From contig JADGCJ010000130.1 in NCBI GenBank assembly GCA_015229045.1, positions 1-9,169 of the forward strand: a stretch of 9,169 nucleotides of DNA, in the 5' to 3' direction. The notes beneath the pieces were generated by a model. That model had not been told where the DNA came from, made no database searches, and saw only the letters and a program-made list of their open reading frames with translations. The stretch's first letter is position 1; each line of letters opens with the position of its first letter. The position numbers were made by a program, and so were the translations under genes. Shown here piece after piece: positions 1-5,621 of this stretch. This DNA comes from Magnetococcales bacterium. GTDB lineage: Bacteria > Pseudomonadota > Magnetococcia > Magnetococcales > DC0425bin3.

Positions 1-531
1 TCCAACGACACCTACACCACCACGGACCGCGACAGTCTGCAAATGGAGGTCAACCAGCTGCTGTCGGAGATCGAGCGCATCAAAAACGACTCGACCTTCA
101 ACAAGATGAATCTGCTGGACGGTACGCTGACCGGGCGTCACATGCAGGTGGGTGCCTTTTCGGGCCAGTACATCTCGGTGACCATCGCCTCGGCGGGCCG
201 CAGCGGCCTGGGGGTGGACCTCCTGGTGGTCAGCGGCACGACCTTCTCCAAGGCGATGTCGGCCATCACCCTGGTGGATGGGGCGCTGAACAGCGTCTCC
301 GACATCCGGGCCAACCTGGGCGCCATGCAGGTGCGCTTCGAGTCGGTGATCGCCAACTTGAGCAATGTTTCCCAGAACACCTCCGGCGCCCGTTCCCGCA
401 TTCAGGACGCGGACATCGCCGAAGAGACGGCGACCATGACCAAAAACGCCATCATGCAGCAAGCCGGTGTGTCGATTCTGGCCCAGGCCAATCAACAGCC
501 GCAGTTGATCCTTCAGTTGCTGGGGCGGTAG
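1..531 (+). CDS. fliC: Flagellin A, C-terminal part (5' end outside window)
   Basis: Flagellin, the secreted subunit that polymerises into the flagellar filament. The frame is open from base 1 (S-N-D-T-Y-T-T-T-D-R-D) and ends at TAG 529-531. Aligned with its neighbours, 176 residues remain and about 98 N-terminal ones lie upstream of the window. The ATG at 43 is internal, not the start. Visible parts are the second D1 helix (EVNQLLSEIERIKNDSTFNKMNLLDG), the short middle (GAFSGQYISVTIASAGRS), then the C-terminal D1/D0 helices with RSRIQDADIAEETATM and the terminal IMQQAGVSILAQANQQP, which packs inside the filament and is the export/chaperone-facing end. The middle SGLGVDLLVVSGTTF is shared with flagellin C. 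It is the first gene of a same-strand flagellin array. The family call is secure; which paralog of the genome it is cannot be told. Confidence 0.96.
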   Translation, partial: SNDTYTTTDRDSLQMEVNQLLSEIERIKNDSTFNKMNLLDGTLTGRHMQVGAFSGQYISVTIASAGRSGLGVDLLVVSGTTFSKAMSAITLVDGALNSVSDIRANLGAMQVRFESVIANLSNVSQNTSGARSRIQDADIAEETATMTKNAIMQQAGVSILAQANQQPQLILQLLGR

Positions 532-563
532 TTCCGGCGCACGAAGGGATCGGATGAGTCGAC

Positions 564-590
564 GGTATCGTTTACGGAGTGAACGATATC
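564..590 (+). terminator. Stem-loop behind flagellin A
   Basis: GGTATCGTT (564-572) pairs with AACGATATC (582-590), nine pairs including one G-T wobble, around a 9-nt loop. It begins 32 nt after the flagellin A stop. No T-run follows, so it may act as a 3'-end stabiliser or weak terminator rather than a classical intrinsic terminator. Confidence 0.35.
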
Positions 591-591
591 C

Positions 592-1062
592 GCAGGGAGG
601 CGAACCGCTCAGGGATGAATGGGATTTTCCCGCCGTGAGGCGCTTGATCAAGAGGAGGTTGCGATGGCGACTTGAATCGACAGGTCCTACTCCGGAGGGC
701 ATGGAGGGGGCTGCACGATCACACCGCGGCAGGCTTCGGATGACGAGAGGGGACAGGGATGTTCGGGCAGGAAGCCCGAAGAGCGCGCCGGCAGGGAAGC
801 CGGCCTCGAAAAACGTAGCGTGAAACGGTTGTGTGTCAGCGCGATTTGAGGTGCAACGTCCTCGAATCGGTTGCAAACGGAGGGGACGGTCCGCAGGGCG
901 GATCCTCTTCGGGAGGCGGATTTCGGACCACGGCTCACGGAAGAGCAGTGTCGGCAGGATGGCATTTCACAGTGGTCCGGGTGTGACGAACATCGGACAT
1001 ATACCAGCCGGATGCGGTTTTTCGGGAAAGGATTTCCCGGATTTCCGGTTGGAAAAAAACAA
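592..1062 (+). other. GGA-rich non-coding spacer between flagellins A and B
   Basis: No convincing gene lies here. The open frames are Arg/Pro/Gly-rich, lack family resemblance and overlap one another on both strands. The first 240 bases are rich in GGA: 14 occurrences between 532 and 830. CAGGGATG occurs at 610-617 and 754-761. Two adjacent hairpins with purine loops lie at 762-804 (separate entry). The last 200 bases show nothing I recognise before the leader element of flagellin B, and no clear promoter could be identified. Confidence 0.5.
753..804 (+). promoter_or_regulatory. Cluster of CsrA-like GGA sites: ACAGGGATGT plus two GGA-loop hairpins
   Basis: ACAGGGATGT (753-762) equals the core of the published CsrA SELEX consensus (RUACARGGAUGU). 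It is followed directly by two perfect hairpins: TTCGGGC/GCCCGAA (762-768/774-780, loop AGGAA) and GCCGGC/GCCGGC (787-792/799-804, loop AGGGAA). Both place GGA in the loop, as CsrA/RsmA prefers. The sequence match is direct; binding by CsrA is an inference, and no csrA gene lies in the window. It could equally be part of the 3' UTR of flagellin A or a separate small RNA. Confidence 0.35.
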
Positions 1063-1116
1063 CAGGGTTGGGTTGGCCCTGTAAAATGATCGGCCCATAA
1101 AAGCCCAGGGACAGGG
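1063..1116 (+). promoter_or_regulatory. Flagellin leader pseudoknot, copy 1 (before flagellin B)
   Basis: Stem 1 is CAGGG (1063-1067) with CCCTG (1077-1081). The loop holds TGGGTTG (1069-1075), which can pair with CGGCCCA (1091-1097) through seven pairs, two of them G-U. The linker between them is the A-rich TAAAATGAT (1082-1090). A purine tail with CAGGGACAGGG (1106-1116) follows. This is the order of strands of an H-type pseudoknot. The start codon of flagellin B is 43 nt downstream. The element recurs before four other genes. An alternative reading as promoter DNA (TAAAAT as a -10 box) cannot be excluded, but I found no consistent -35 partner. Confidence 0.6.
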
Positions 1117-1159
1117 CATTCCAAGGACGAAGTACTGTTTTGCTCAGGGAGAGTGCAAA

Positions 1160-1987
1160 ATGTCTATCTCTGTCGTGACAAACATGTCGGCCCTCAACGC
1201 CCAGCGCAATCTGGCGAAGACGACCAACAATCTCAGCACCACCTATCAGCGCCTGACCTCGGGTCTGCGCATCAACTCCGCCAAGGACGATGCCGCCGGT
1301 CTTTCCATCAGCGCCCGGATGACGGCTCAGGTGCGGGGTATCAACCAGGCGATGCGCAACTCCAACGACGCCATCTCCATGTTGCAGGTGGCGGAGGGGG
1401 CGCTGGATGAGACCACCAATGCCCTGCAGCGCATCCGTGAACTGGCGGTGCAGGCCGCGAACGAAACCTATACCACCTCGGATCGCGACAGCATCCAGCA
1501 GGAGGTCAACCAGCTTCTGTCGGAGATCGAACGCATCAAAACCGATTCGACCTTCAACAAGATGAACCTGTTGGATGGCACGATCAACGGCAAGCACATG
1601 CAGGTGGGCGCCTTCTCGGGCATGTATGTCTCCGTGACCGTGGCCTCCGCCGGACGCAGCGCACTGGGTGTGGATACCCTGGTGGTCAGCGGCGCCACCT
1701 TCTCCAAGGCGATGTCGTCCATCTCCCTGGTGGATGCCGCGCTGAACAGCGTTGCCGACATTCGTTCCAACATCGGCGCGTTGCAGAACCGCTTCGAATC
1801 GATCATCGCCAACCTGTCGGTGATGTCCGAGCGGACCGTTGGCGCACGTTCGGCCATCATGGATGCGGACGTGGCGGACGAAACGGCCAATCTGGCCAAG
1901 CATTCGATCCTGCAGCAGGCGGGTGTGGCGATACTGGCCCAGGCCAATCAGCAGCCGCAACTGGCCTTGAGCCTGATCGGGCGGTAA
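1160..1987 (+). CDS. fliC: Flagellin B (275 aa)
   Basis: Flagellar filament subunit, exported through the flagellar type III system. The ATG at 1160 is preceded by a purine-rich CAGGGAGAG (1146-1154) and gives the canonical N-terminus MSISVVTNMSALNAQRNL. D0/D1 N-terminal signatures are RLTSGLRINSAKDDAAGL (residues 31-48) and LQRIRELAVQAANETYTT (88-105; in enteric flagellins the LQRxRELAVQ segment is the TLR5-contacted helix). The hinge is DSTFNKMNLLDG, the middle is short (GAFSGMYVSVTVASAGRS), and the C-terminal helices run from NRFESIIANL to SILQQAGVAILAQANQQP. At 275 residues it lacks D2/D3. The C-terminal third, including NLSVMSERT and AKHSILQQAG, is nearly shared with flagellin C, indicating recent duplication or gene conversion. 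It carries the leader element upstream and a strong hairpin downstream, so it is probably a single-gene transcript. Confidence 0.97.
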   Translation: MSISVVTNMSALNAQRNLAKTTNNLSTTYQRLTSGLRINSAKDDAAGLSISARMTAQVRGINQAMRNSNDAISMLQVAEGALDETTNALQRIRELAVQAANETYTTSDRDSIQQEVNQLLSEIERIKTDSTFNKMNLLDGTINGKHMQVGAFSGMYVSVTVASAGRSALGVDTLVVSGATFSKAMSSISLVDAALNSVADIRSNIGALQNRFESIIANLSVMSERTVGARSAIMDADVADETANLAKHSILQQAGVAILAQANQQPQLALSLIGR

Positions 1988-1997
1988 TCCGGGGCTA

Positions 1998-2039
1998 GGA
2001 AGGTGGCGGTCGGGGATGTAAAGACCGCCGCCTCCTTCC
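1998..2039 (+). terminator. Long stem-loop behind flagellin B
   Basis: AGGTGGCGGTC (2001-2011) pairs with GACCGCCGCCT (2023-2033), eleven pairs with one T-G wobble and an 11-nt loop. GGAAGG (1998-2003) and CCTTCC (2034-2039) offer an alternative extension. It begins 10 nt after the stop codon. There is no T-tract, so it could end transcription weakly or protect the mRNA 3' end. Confidence 0.5.
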
Positions 2040-2173
2040 GGATCCCACATCGATTCGACCCGGCTTGGATGGGGTCTGGTATCGCAAAAGGAGGCGTTCC
2101 GAAAGGGTGTTCATCTTTTTCGTACTGGATGTAATACGTTGAAAACTGTTTGTGCCCACGGACGGGTGTAAAC

Positions 2174-2226
2174 CAGGGCTGGGGTTGCCCTGTAAAATGA
2201 ATGCCCCACCTCCGAGCCACGGATGG
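2174..2226 (+). promoter_or_regulatory. Flagellin leader pseudoknot, copy 2 (before flagellin C)
   Basis: Stem 1 is CAGGG (2174-2178) with CCCTG (2188-2192). Loop bases TGGGGT (2180-2185) can pair with GCCCCA (2203-2208), six pairs with one wobble. The linker is TAAAATGAAT (2193-2202). The tail is CCACGGATGG (2217-2226), a CANGGATG variant. The flagellin C start codon lies 43 nt after the tail, the same distance as in copy 1. Stem 2 of this copy has changed on both strands relative to the copy before flagellin D (GGGGT/GCCCC versus GGGTTG/CAACCC). Confidence 0.6.
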
Positions 2227-2269
2227 CGTTTCCAAAAGCACAAAAGGAAAGTTAATGGAGGGTTGAAAA

Positions 2270-3103
2270 ATGTCTATGGTTATCAATACCAATATGTCCG
2301 CGCTGAGTGCGCAACGCAATCTGGCCAAAACCACCAACAGCCTCAGTACCACCTACGAGAGGCTGACCTCGGGGTTGCGCGTCAACTCCGCCAAGGATGA
2401 TGCGGCCGGTTTGTCCATCAGTTCCCGAATGACGGCCCAGGTTCGGGGTATCAACCAGTCGGTGCGCAACGCCAATGACGCCATCTCGATGTTGCAGGTG
2501 GCGGAAGGGGCTTTGGACGAGACGACCAACGCCCTGCAACGCATCCGGGAGTTGGCGGTGCAGGCGTCGAACGAAAGCTACACCACCTCCGATCGCGACA
2601 GCCTGCAATTGGAAGTGAACCAGCTTTTGTCGGAAATCGAACGCATCAAGGCCGATTCGACCTTCAACAAGATGAATCTGCTGGATGGCACGGTCACCGG
2701 CAAGCACATGCAGGTGGGGGCATTCTCCGGCCAGTATGTCTCCGTGACGGTGGGTTCCGCCGGACGCAGCGGCCTGGGGGTGGATCTTCTGGTGGTCAGC
2801 GGCACGACCTTCGCCAAGGCGAACTCGGCCATCACCCTGGTGGATGCCGCGCTGAACAGTGTCGCCGATATCCGTTCCAACATCGGCGCCATGCAGAACC
2901 GCTTCGAGTCGATCATCGCCAATCTGTCGGTGATGTCGGAGCGGACCACGGGAGCGCGTTCCGCCATCATGGATGCGGACGTCGCGGAGGAGACGGCCAA
3001 CCTGGCCAAGCACTCCATTCTGCAACAGGCGGGAACGGCGATCCTGGCTCAGGCCAACCAACAGCCGCAACTGGCACTGAGTCTTCTGTCCAGCTTTCGA
3101 TGA
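2270..3103 (+). CDS. fliC: Flagellin C (277 aa)
   Basis: Flagellar filament subunit. The ATG at 2270 follows GGAGGG (2257-2262) at a 7-nt spacing and gives MSMVINTNMSALSAQRNL. The family signatures are complete: RLTSGLRVNSAKDDAAGL, LQRIRELAVQASNESYTT, DSTFNKMNLLDG, NRFESIIANL, DADVAEETANLAKHSILQQAG and LAQANQQP. It ends in SLLSSFR, slightly longer than its neighbours. It looks like a mosaic: the middle (SGQYVSVT, SGLGVDLLVVSGTTF) follows flagellin A, whereas the C-terminal part (RSNIGAMQNRFESII, NLSVMSERT, MDADVAEETANLAKHS) follows flagellin B. It is preceded by leader copy 2. No strong terminator follows; a small gene starts 17 nt after the stop codon, so read-through into it is likely. Confidence 0.97.
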   Translation: MSMVINTNMSALSAQRNLAKTTNSLSTTYERLTSGLRVNSAKDDAAGLSISSRMTAQVRGINQSVRNANDAISMLQVAEGALDETTNALQRIRELAVQASNESYTTSDRDSLQLEVNQLLSEIERIKADSTFNKMNLLDGTVTGKHMQVGAFSGQYVSVTVGSAGRSGLGVDLLVVSGTTFAKANSAITLVDAALNSVADIRSNIGAMQNRFESIIANLSVMSERTTGARSAIMDADVAEETANLAKHSILQQAGTAILAQANQQPQLALSLLSSFR

Positions 3104-3119
3104 GTTTTTCAAGGGACTC

Positions 3120-3326
3120 ATGAATAAGGGCGCTTCAGGGACGGAGCGCCGGAAGGGCAAATCTCTGCGGGAGATGTTGTTCGAAGCGGCAGGGATGTTG
3201 GGAGGTTATGCGATGGCCTCCTACGAACGGGTTCAGGAGTTCAAGGATGCCCAGGACGGCCCAAAAAAGGCGCGGCGCAGACCGGATACGCGATGGCGGA
3301 AGGAGAGCTTACGCCATTTCGATTGA
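3120..3326 (+). CDS. Small hypothetical protein (68 aa) behind flagellin C
   Basis: I do not recognise this protein. The ATG at 3120 lies 17 nt after the flagellin C stop, with AAGGGA (3111-3116) three bases upstream, a close but usable ribosome binding site. The start codon sits inside a small hairpin, ATGAGT (3100-3105) with ACTCAT (3116-3121), which could couple its translation to flagellin C. The product is highly charged: a basic N-terminus (TERRKGKS), a possible amphipathic helix (LREMLFEAAGMLGGYAMASYERV, residues 17-39) and a Lys/Arg-rich tail (KKARRRPDTRWRKES). No signal peptide or membrane segment is visible. A CAGGGATG octamer, otherwise confined to non-coding DNA here, falls inside it at 3190-3197, which argues mildly against coding. 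It could be a small flagellar accessory or regulatory protein, or a chance frame. Confidence 0.45.
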   Translation: MNKGASGTERRKGKSLREMLFEAAGMLGGYAMASYERVQEFKDAQDGPKKARRRPDTRWRKESLRHFD

Positions 3327-3580
3327 GGCTGGCCATCGCCGGATGGGGCAGATCGGATCCAGGGAAGGATCGGGGTAGCCGAGGCCTGAAACGGAACGCG
3401 GATGCGGGTGGAATGACCGGAGTGGCGAGATGCCGGGTGGTGCAAGGAAGCACTGCCCGGTGTTCCGGGAGGGGTCGCGTGCCCCCACCTTCGGAGGGAT
3501 CGGAAGGTGGAAAATCCTGGACAGGGATGTACACTTCGGAAATCTCACCCGCATCTCCCGTTTGATAAAGACTGTTCAAG
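3327..3580 (+). other. GGA-rich non-coding segment with GGA-loop hairpins
   Basis: No believable gene. About 17 GGA trinucleotides lie between 3336 and 3550. Two hairpins put GGA in the loop: GATCC/GGATC (3356-3360/3367-3371, loop AGGGAA) and CCACCTTC/GAAGGTGG (3485-3492/3503-3510, a perfect 8-bp stem with loop GGAGGGATCG). A second ACAGGGATGT (3521-3530) follows 10 nt later. The arrangement resembles that at 753-804. Confidence 0.4.
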
Positions 3581-3750
3581 ATGAATAATTGATTGGTCTA
3601 TAAATAATAAAGATAATGATATGAACAAGAGGATTGGATTCTTTAGTTCAAGGAGAGTGTTGCCCGGATCTGTCGGGTGATCGATTTAAAATACATATTT
3701 GAGGATGTTGTAACTATTAATATTAACAAAAATTTTGCTGTATAATTGGC
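3581..3750. other. AT-rich island in the flagellin array
   Basis: Base composition drops sharply from the GC-rich surroundings, with runs such as ATAAATAATAAAGATAATGA (3600-3619) and a stretch of A/T from about 3711 to 3735. It contains no open frame of note. It ends in TATAAT at 3741-3746, preceded by CTG, a good -10 box; the -35 side is poor (TAATAT at a 17-nt spacing). It could be a promoter or nucleoid-protein-binding region or a scar of inserted DNA. Confidence 0.5.
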
Positions 3751-3830
3751 GCAACCCGGTCCGGGACTCCCTGTTTTCGGGCTCGTGGAGTCGGCTGGCG
3801 GGCCGGATCGGGGGCTGAACAGGGATGAAT
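3741..3830 (+). ncRNA. Possible small structured RNA downstream of a TATAAT box
   Basis: About 6-10 nt after TATAAT (3741-3746) begins a two-tier hairpin. The outer stem is CCGGTCC (3756-3762) with GGGCCGG (3800-3806), seven pairs with one wobble. The inner stem is GACTCC (3765-3770) with GGAGTC (3787-3792). A CAGGGATG site follows at 3820-3827. No gene follows for over 800 nt, so a transcript from this promoter would be non-coding or a very long leader for flagellin D. The evidence is structural only. Confidence 0.25.
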
Positions 3831-3912
3831 TGTTTGAGTAATTAACAACCAGCAATCAGGGAGGATTATCGCTACAGGGAAAGTGGCTATGGGACGGAAA
3901 CGGTCGGGAAAG

Positions 3913-3975
3913 GGCCTGACATTCGTCCGAGACAACGACTGTCCGCTTCGGAATGGCCTGACAGGCTTTGTCCGA
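3913..3975. repeat. Short direct repeat pair
   Basis: GGCCTGACA followed by GTCCGA occurs at 3913-3930 and again at 3955-3975, the second with three extra bases between the two words. The copies start 42 bp apart. They lie just upstream of the larger degenerate repeats and may belong to the same decayed array. Confidence 0.45.
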
Positions 3976-4049
3976 TCGGGACATTCCTGACGCCGCGTGT
4001 CAGGTTGCCGGGATCGTGAAACGGTCTGTACGGAGATGAGACCGGATCT

Positions 4050-4430
4050 GCAGCCCAAGGATGGGTTTGCCACGGCGAAGGTGCGCCTGCAGAGGGGCGG
4101 GGACTCGTGACGGCCTCGTGGAGGAGAGGTCGGCGTTGCGACCCGGAGATGGGTTGGCCACGGGAGTCGTTTGTCCGCAAAAACGGAGCGAACAGGCCGG
4201 ATTGCGACCCGGAGAAGGGCTTGAAAAGGCAACGTTGCGCCTGATCGAGACGTGGCAGCGGCCCGCCTGGACGCCAGGGCCGTCATGCGACCCATGGAGG
4301 GGTTGGCCACGGGAGAGTTGCGCCCGGAGGAGATGTGAAAGCGGCCCGTTCGGACATCCGGGCCGCCATGCGACCCATGGAGGGGTTGATCACGGATCCG
4401 TTCTGTCCGCAAGGGCGGCGGGCAATGAAT
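4050..4430. repeat. Degenerate tandem repeats, about 83-bp unit
   Basis: Five units begin at 4050, 4138, 4204, 4287 and 4370 with GCAGCCC or GCGACCC, followed by a GGA-containing word and a GGGTTGGCCACGG-like core. Spacings are 88, 66, 83 and 83 bp. Units 4 and 5 share GCGACCCATGGAGGGGTTG exactly. Units 2 and 5 also share a TTTGTCCGCAA / TCTGTCCGCAA word downstream. The core resembles the GATGGGTTGGCC of the leader copy at 7149-7159, but the second pseudoknot strand is absent. An open frame of 131 codons crosses the repeats (4061-4456); it is low-complexity and I do not regard it as a gene. Confidence 0.65.
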
Positions 4431-4541
4431 TTATCAGCGTTAAATCAACCAGTTGACGCGCTTTTCCAACGGACGGAGGAGACGACGCGGGCCGGAACGT
4501 GCCCCGGGTAGCGCAGGTGTCACCGCGATAGCGGTTTGCTT

Positions 4542-4594
4542 CAGGGCTAGGGTTGGCCCTGTAAAACGAACAACCCACCTCCAGCCAGGGATGG
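4542..4594 (+). promoter_or_regulatory. Flagellin leader pseudoknot, copy 3 (before flagellin D)
   Basis: This is the clearest copy. Stem 1 is CAGGG (4542-4546) with CCCTG (4557-4561); one more C-G pair, 4547 with 4556, is possible. Loop GGGTTG (4550-4555) is perfectly complementary to CAACCC (4571-4576). The linker is TAAAACGAA (4562-4570) and the tail is CCAGGGATGG (4585-4594). The flagellin D start is 47 nt after the tail. Confidence 0.65.
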
Positions 4595-4641
4595 AAACAT
4601 GGCCTTTTCAGGGTGAAAAGGTCGGACAGGAGGATTTTGCA

Positions 4642-5466
4642 ATGAGCTTTTCGATCAATACCAACATGTCGTCCCTGATGGCCCAGCGCAATCTTGGCAA
4701 AAGCACCAATGCGCTCGGCAAAACGTTTCAACGTCTGTCCACGGGGTTGCGGGTCAACTCTTCCTCGGATGACGCCGCCGGACTGGCCATTTCCAATCGT
4801 CTGACCGCGCAGATTCGTGGTCTCAACATGTCGGTGCGCGATGCCAACGACGCCATTTCCATGCTGCAGGTGGCTGAAGGCGCGCTGGACGAGACCACCA
4901 ACGCGCTGCAACGCATCCGCGAACTGGCGGTGCAGGCTGCCAACGAAACCTATACCACGGGTGACCGGGACAGCCTGCAACTGGAAGTGAACCAGTTGTT
5001 GAGCGAGGTGGAACGCATCAAATCGGATACCACCTTCAACAAGATGAATCTGTTGGATGGTACCCTGCTGGGCAAACACATTCAGATCGGTGCCTTTTCC
5101 GGCCAGTACGTCTCCGTCACGGTGGCGTCGGCGGGTCGTTCCGGTCTGGGCGTCGACCTGCTGGTCGTCAGTGGCGCGACCTTCTCCAAGGCGATGTCCT
5201 CCATCACGCTGGTGGATGCGGCCATCAACAGCGTGTCGGACATCCGCTCCAATCTGGGCGCCATGCAGAACCGCTTCGAATCGGCCATCGCCAACATGCA
5301 GAACCAGGCGGAAAACCTCACGGGTGCCCGCTCCCGCATCGTGGATGCCGATATTGCCGACGAGACGGCCAGTCTGACCCGCATCAGCATTTTGCAGCAG
5401 GCGGGAACGGCGATTCTGGCCCAGGCCAACCAGCAGCCGGCCATCGCCTTGTCGCTGCTGAAGTGA
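4642..5466 (+). CDS. fliC: Flagellin D (274 aa)
   Basis: Flagellar filament subunit. I chose ATG 4642 because AGGAGGA (4628-4634) lies 7 nt upstream and the protein then begins MSFSINTNMSSLMAQRNL. The same frame stays open back to 4453, but that 63-residue extension crosses the leader element and has no flagellin similarity. Signatures are RLSTGLRVNSSSDDAAGL, LQRIRELAVQAANETYTT, DTTFNKMNLLDG, NRFESAIANM, RSRIVDADIADETASL and SILQQAGTAILAQANQQP. The N-terminal half (AISNRLTAQIRGLN) is closer to flagellin F, whereas the middle (SGLGVDLLVVSG) is that of A and C, again suggesting exchange between paralogs. A strong GC hairpin follows 19 nt after the stop. Confidence 0.97.
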   Translation: MSFSINTNMSSLMAQRNLGKSTNALGKTFQRLSTGLRVNSSSDDAAGLAISNRLTAQIRGLNMSVRDANDAISMLQVAEGALDETTNALQRIRELAVQAANETYTTGDRDSLQLEVNQLLSEVERIKSDTTFNKMNLLDGTLLGKHIQIGAFSGQYVSVTVASAGRSGLGVDLLVVSGATFSKAMSSITLVDAAINSVSDIRSNLGAMQNRFESAIANMQNQAENLTGARSRIVDADIADETASLTRISILQQAGTAILAQANQQPAIALSLLK

Positions 5467-5485
5467 TGAGCTGTATCCCAGCGGT

Positions 5486-5517
5486 CGTTGCCGGGGGCTT
5501 GACCTCCCCCGGCAATG
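5486..5517 (+). terminator. Strong GC stem-loop behind flagellin D
   Basis: TTGCCGGGGG (5488-5497) pairs perfectly with CCCCCGGCAA (5506-5515). One G-T and one C-G pair extend it to 12 bp (5486-5517), with an 8-nt loop. No T-tract follows. Only 9 nt separate it from the leader of gene E, so any promoter for E alone would have to overlap this hairpin; partial read-through from D may supply E. Confidence 0.6.
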
Positions 5518-5526
5518 CCCTGGTGG

Positions 5527-5580
5527 CGGGGTGGGGTTGACCCGTTGTCAATGAGCAACCCACAGCCAACCCAGGGATGG
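5527..5580 (+). promoter_or_regulatory. Flagellin leader pseudoknot, copy 4 (before gene E)
   Basis: Stem 1 is reduced to CGGG (5527-5530) with CCCG (5541-5544): the A-T pair of the other copies is missing from both strands. Loop GGGTTG (5534-5539) is complementary to CAACCC (5556-5561). The linker TTGTCAATGAG is 11 nt long and the tail is CCAGGGATGG (5571-5580). The gene E start lies 41 nt after the tail. Confidence 0.6.
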
Positions 5581-5621
5581 GTGGAAGGGAGTGAGGACTT
5601 CGCGTCGCGAGGAGAAAGGCG

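Noticed and set aside
554..823. 89-codon + strand frame after flagellin A
   Set aside because: Arg/Gly/Pro-rich composition, no recognisable domain, and overlap with hairpins and GGA sites suggest a chance frame in GC-rich DNA.
1070..1100. Sigma-54 or sigma-28 promoter reading of GGGTTGGCCCTGTAAAATGA
   Set aside because: GG-N10-TG does not match the sigma-54 GG-N10-GC spacing and bases, and no TAAA-N15-GCCGATAA pair is present. The two-strand covariation favours an RNA fold, though a promoter role is not excluded.
935..2050. Long antisense frames opposite the flagellin genes (also 2252-3160, 7225-8178, 7811-8971)
   Set aside because: They mirror the sense codon bias of flagellins, give His/Arg/Gly-rich repetitive products and recur opposite every paralog: shadows.
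3889..3990. 33-codon frame starting MGRKRSGKG
   Set aside because: Its only ribosome-site candidate, GGGAGGA, lies about 14 nt upstream, and the frame overlaps the direct repeats; too little support.
4061..4456. 131-codon frame across the 83-bp repeats
   Set aside because: Low-complexity product that follows the DNA repeats; no ribosome binding site or family resemblance.
4453..4641. 63-codon in-frame upstream extension of flagellin D
   Set aside because: It crosses the leader element, has no flagellin similarity, and ATG 4642 has a good ribosome binding site and the canonical N-terminus.
3120..4641. CRISPR array in the repeat-rich spacer
   Set aside because: Repeats are degenerate, unevenly spaced (66-88 bp) and not separated by unique spacers of constant length; no cas genes are present.
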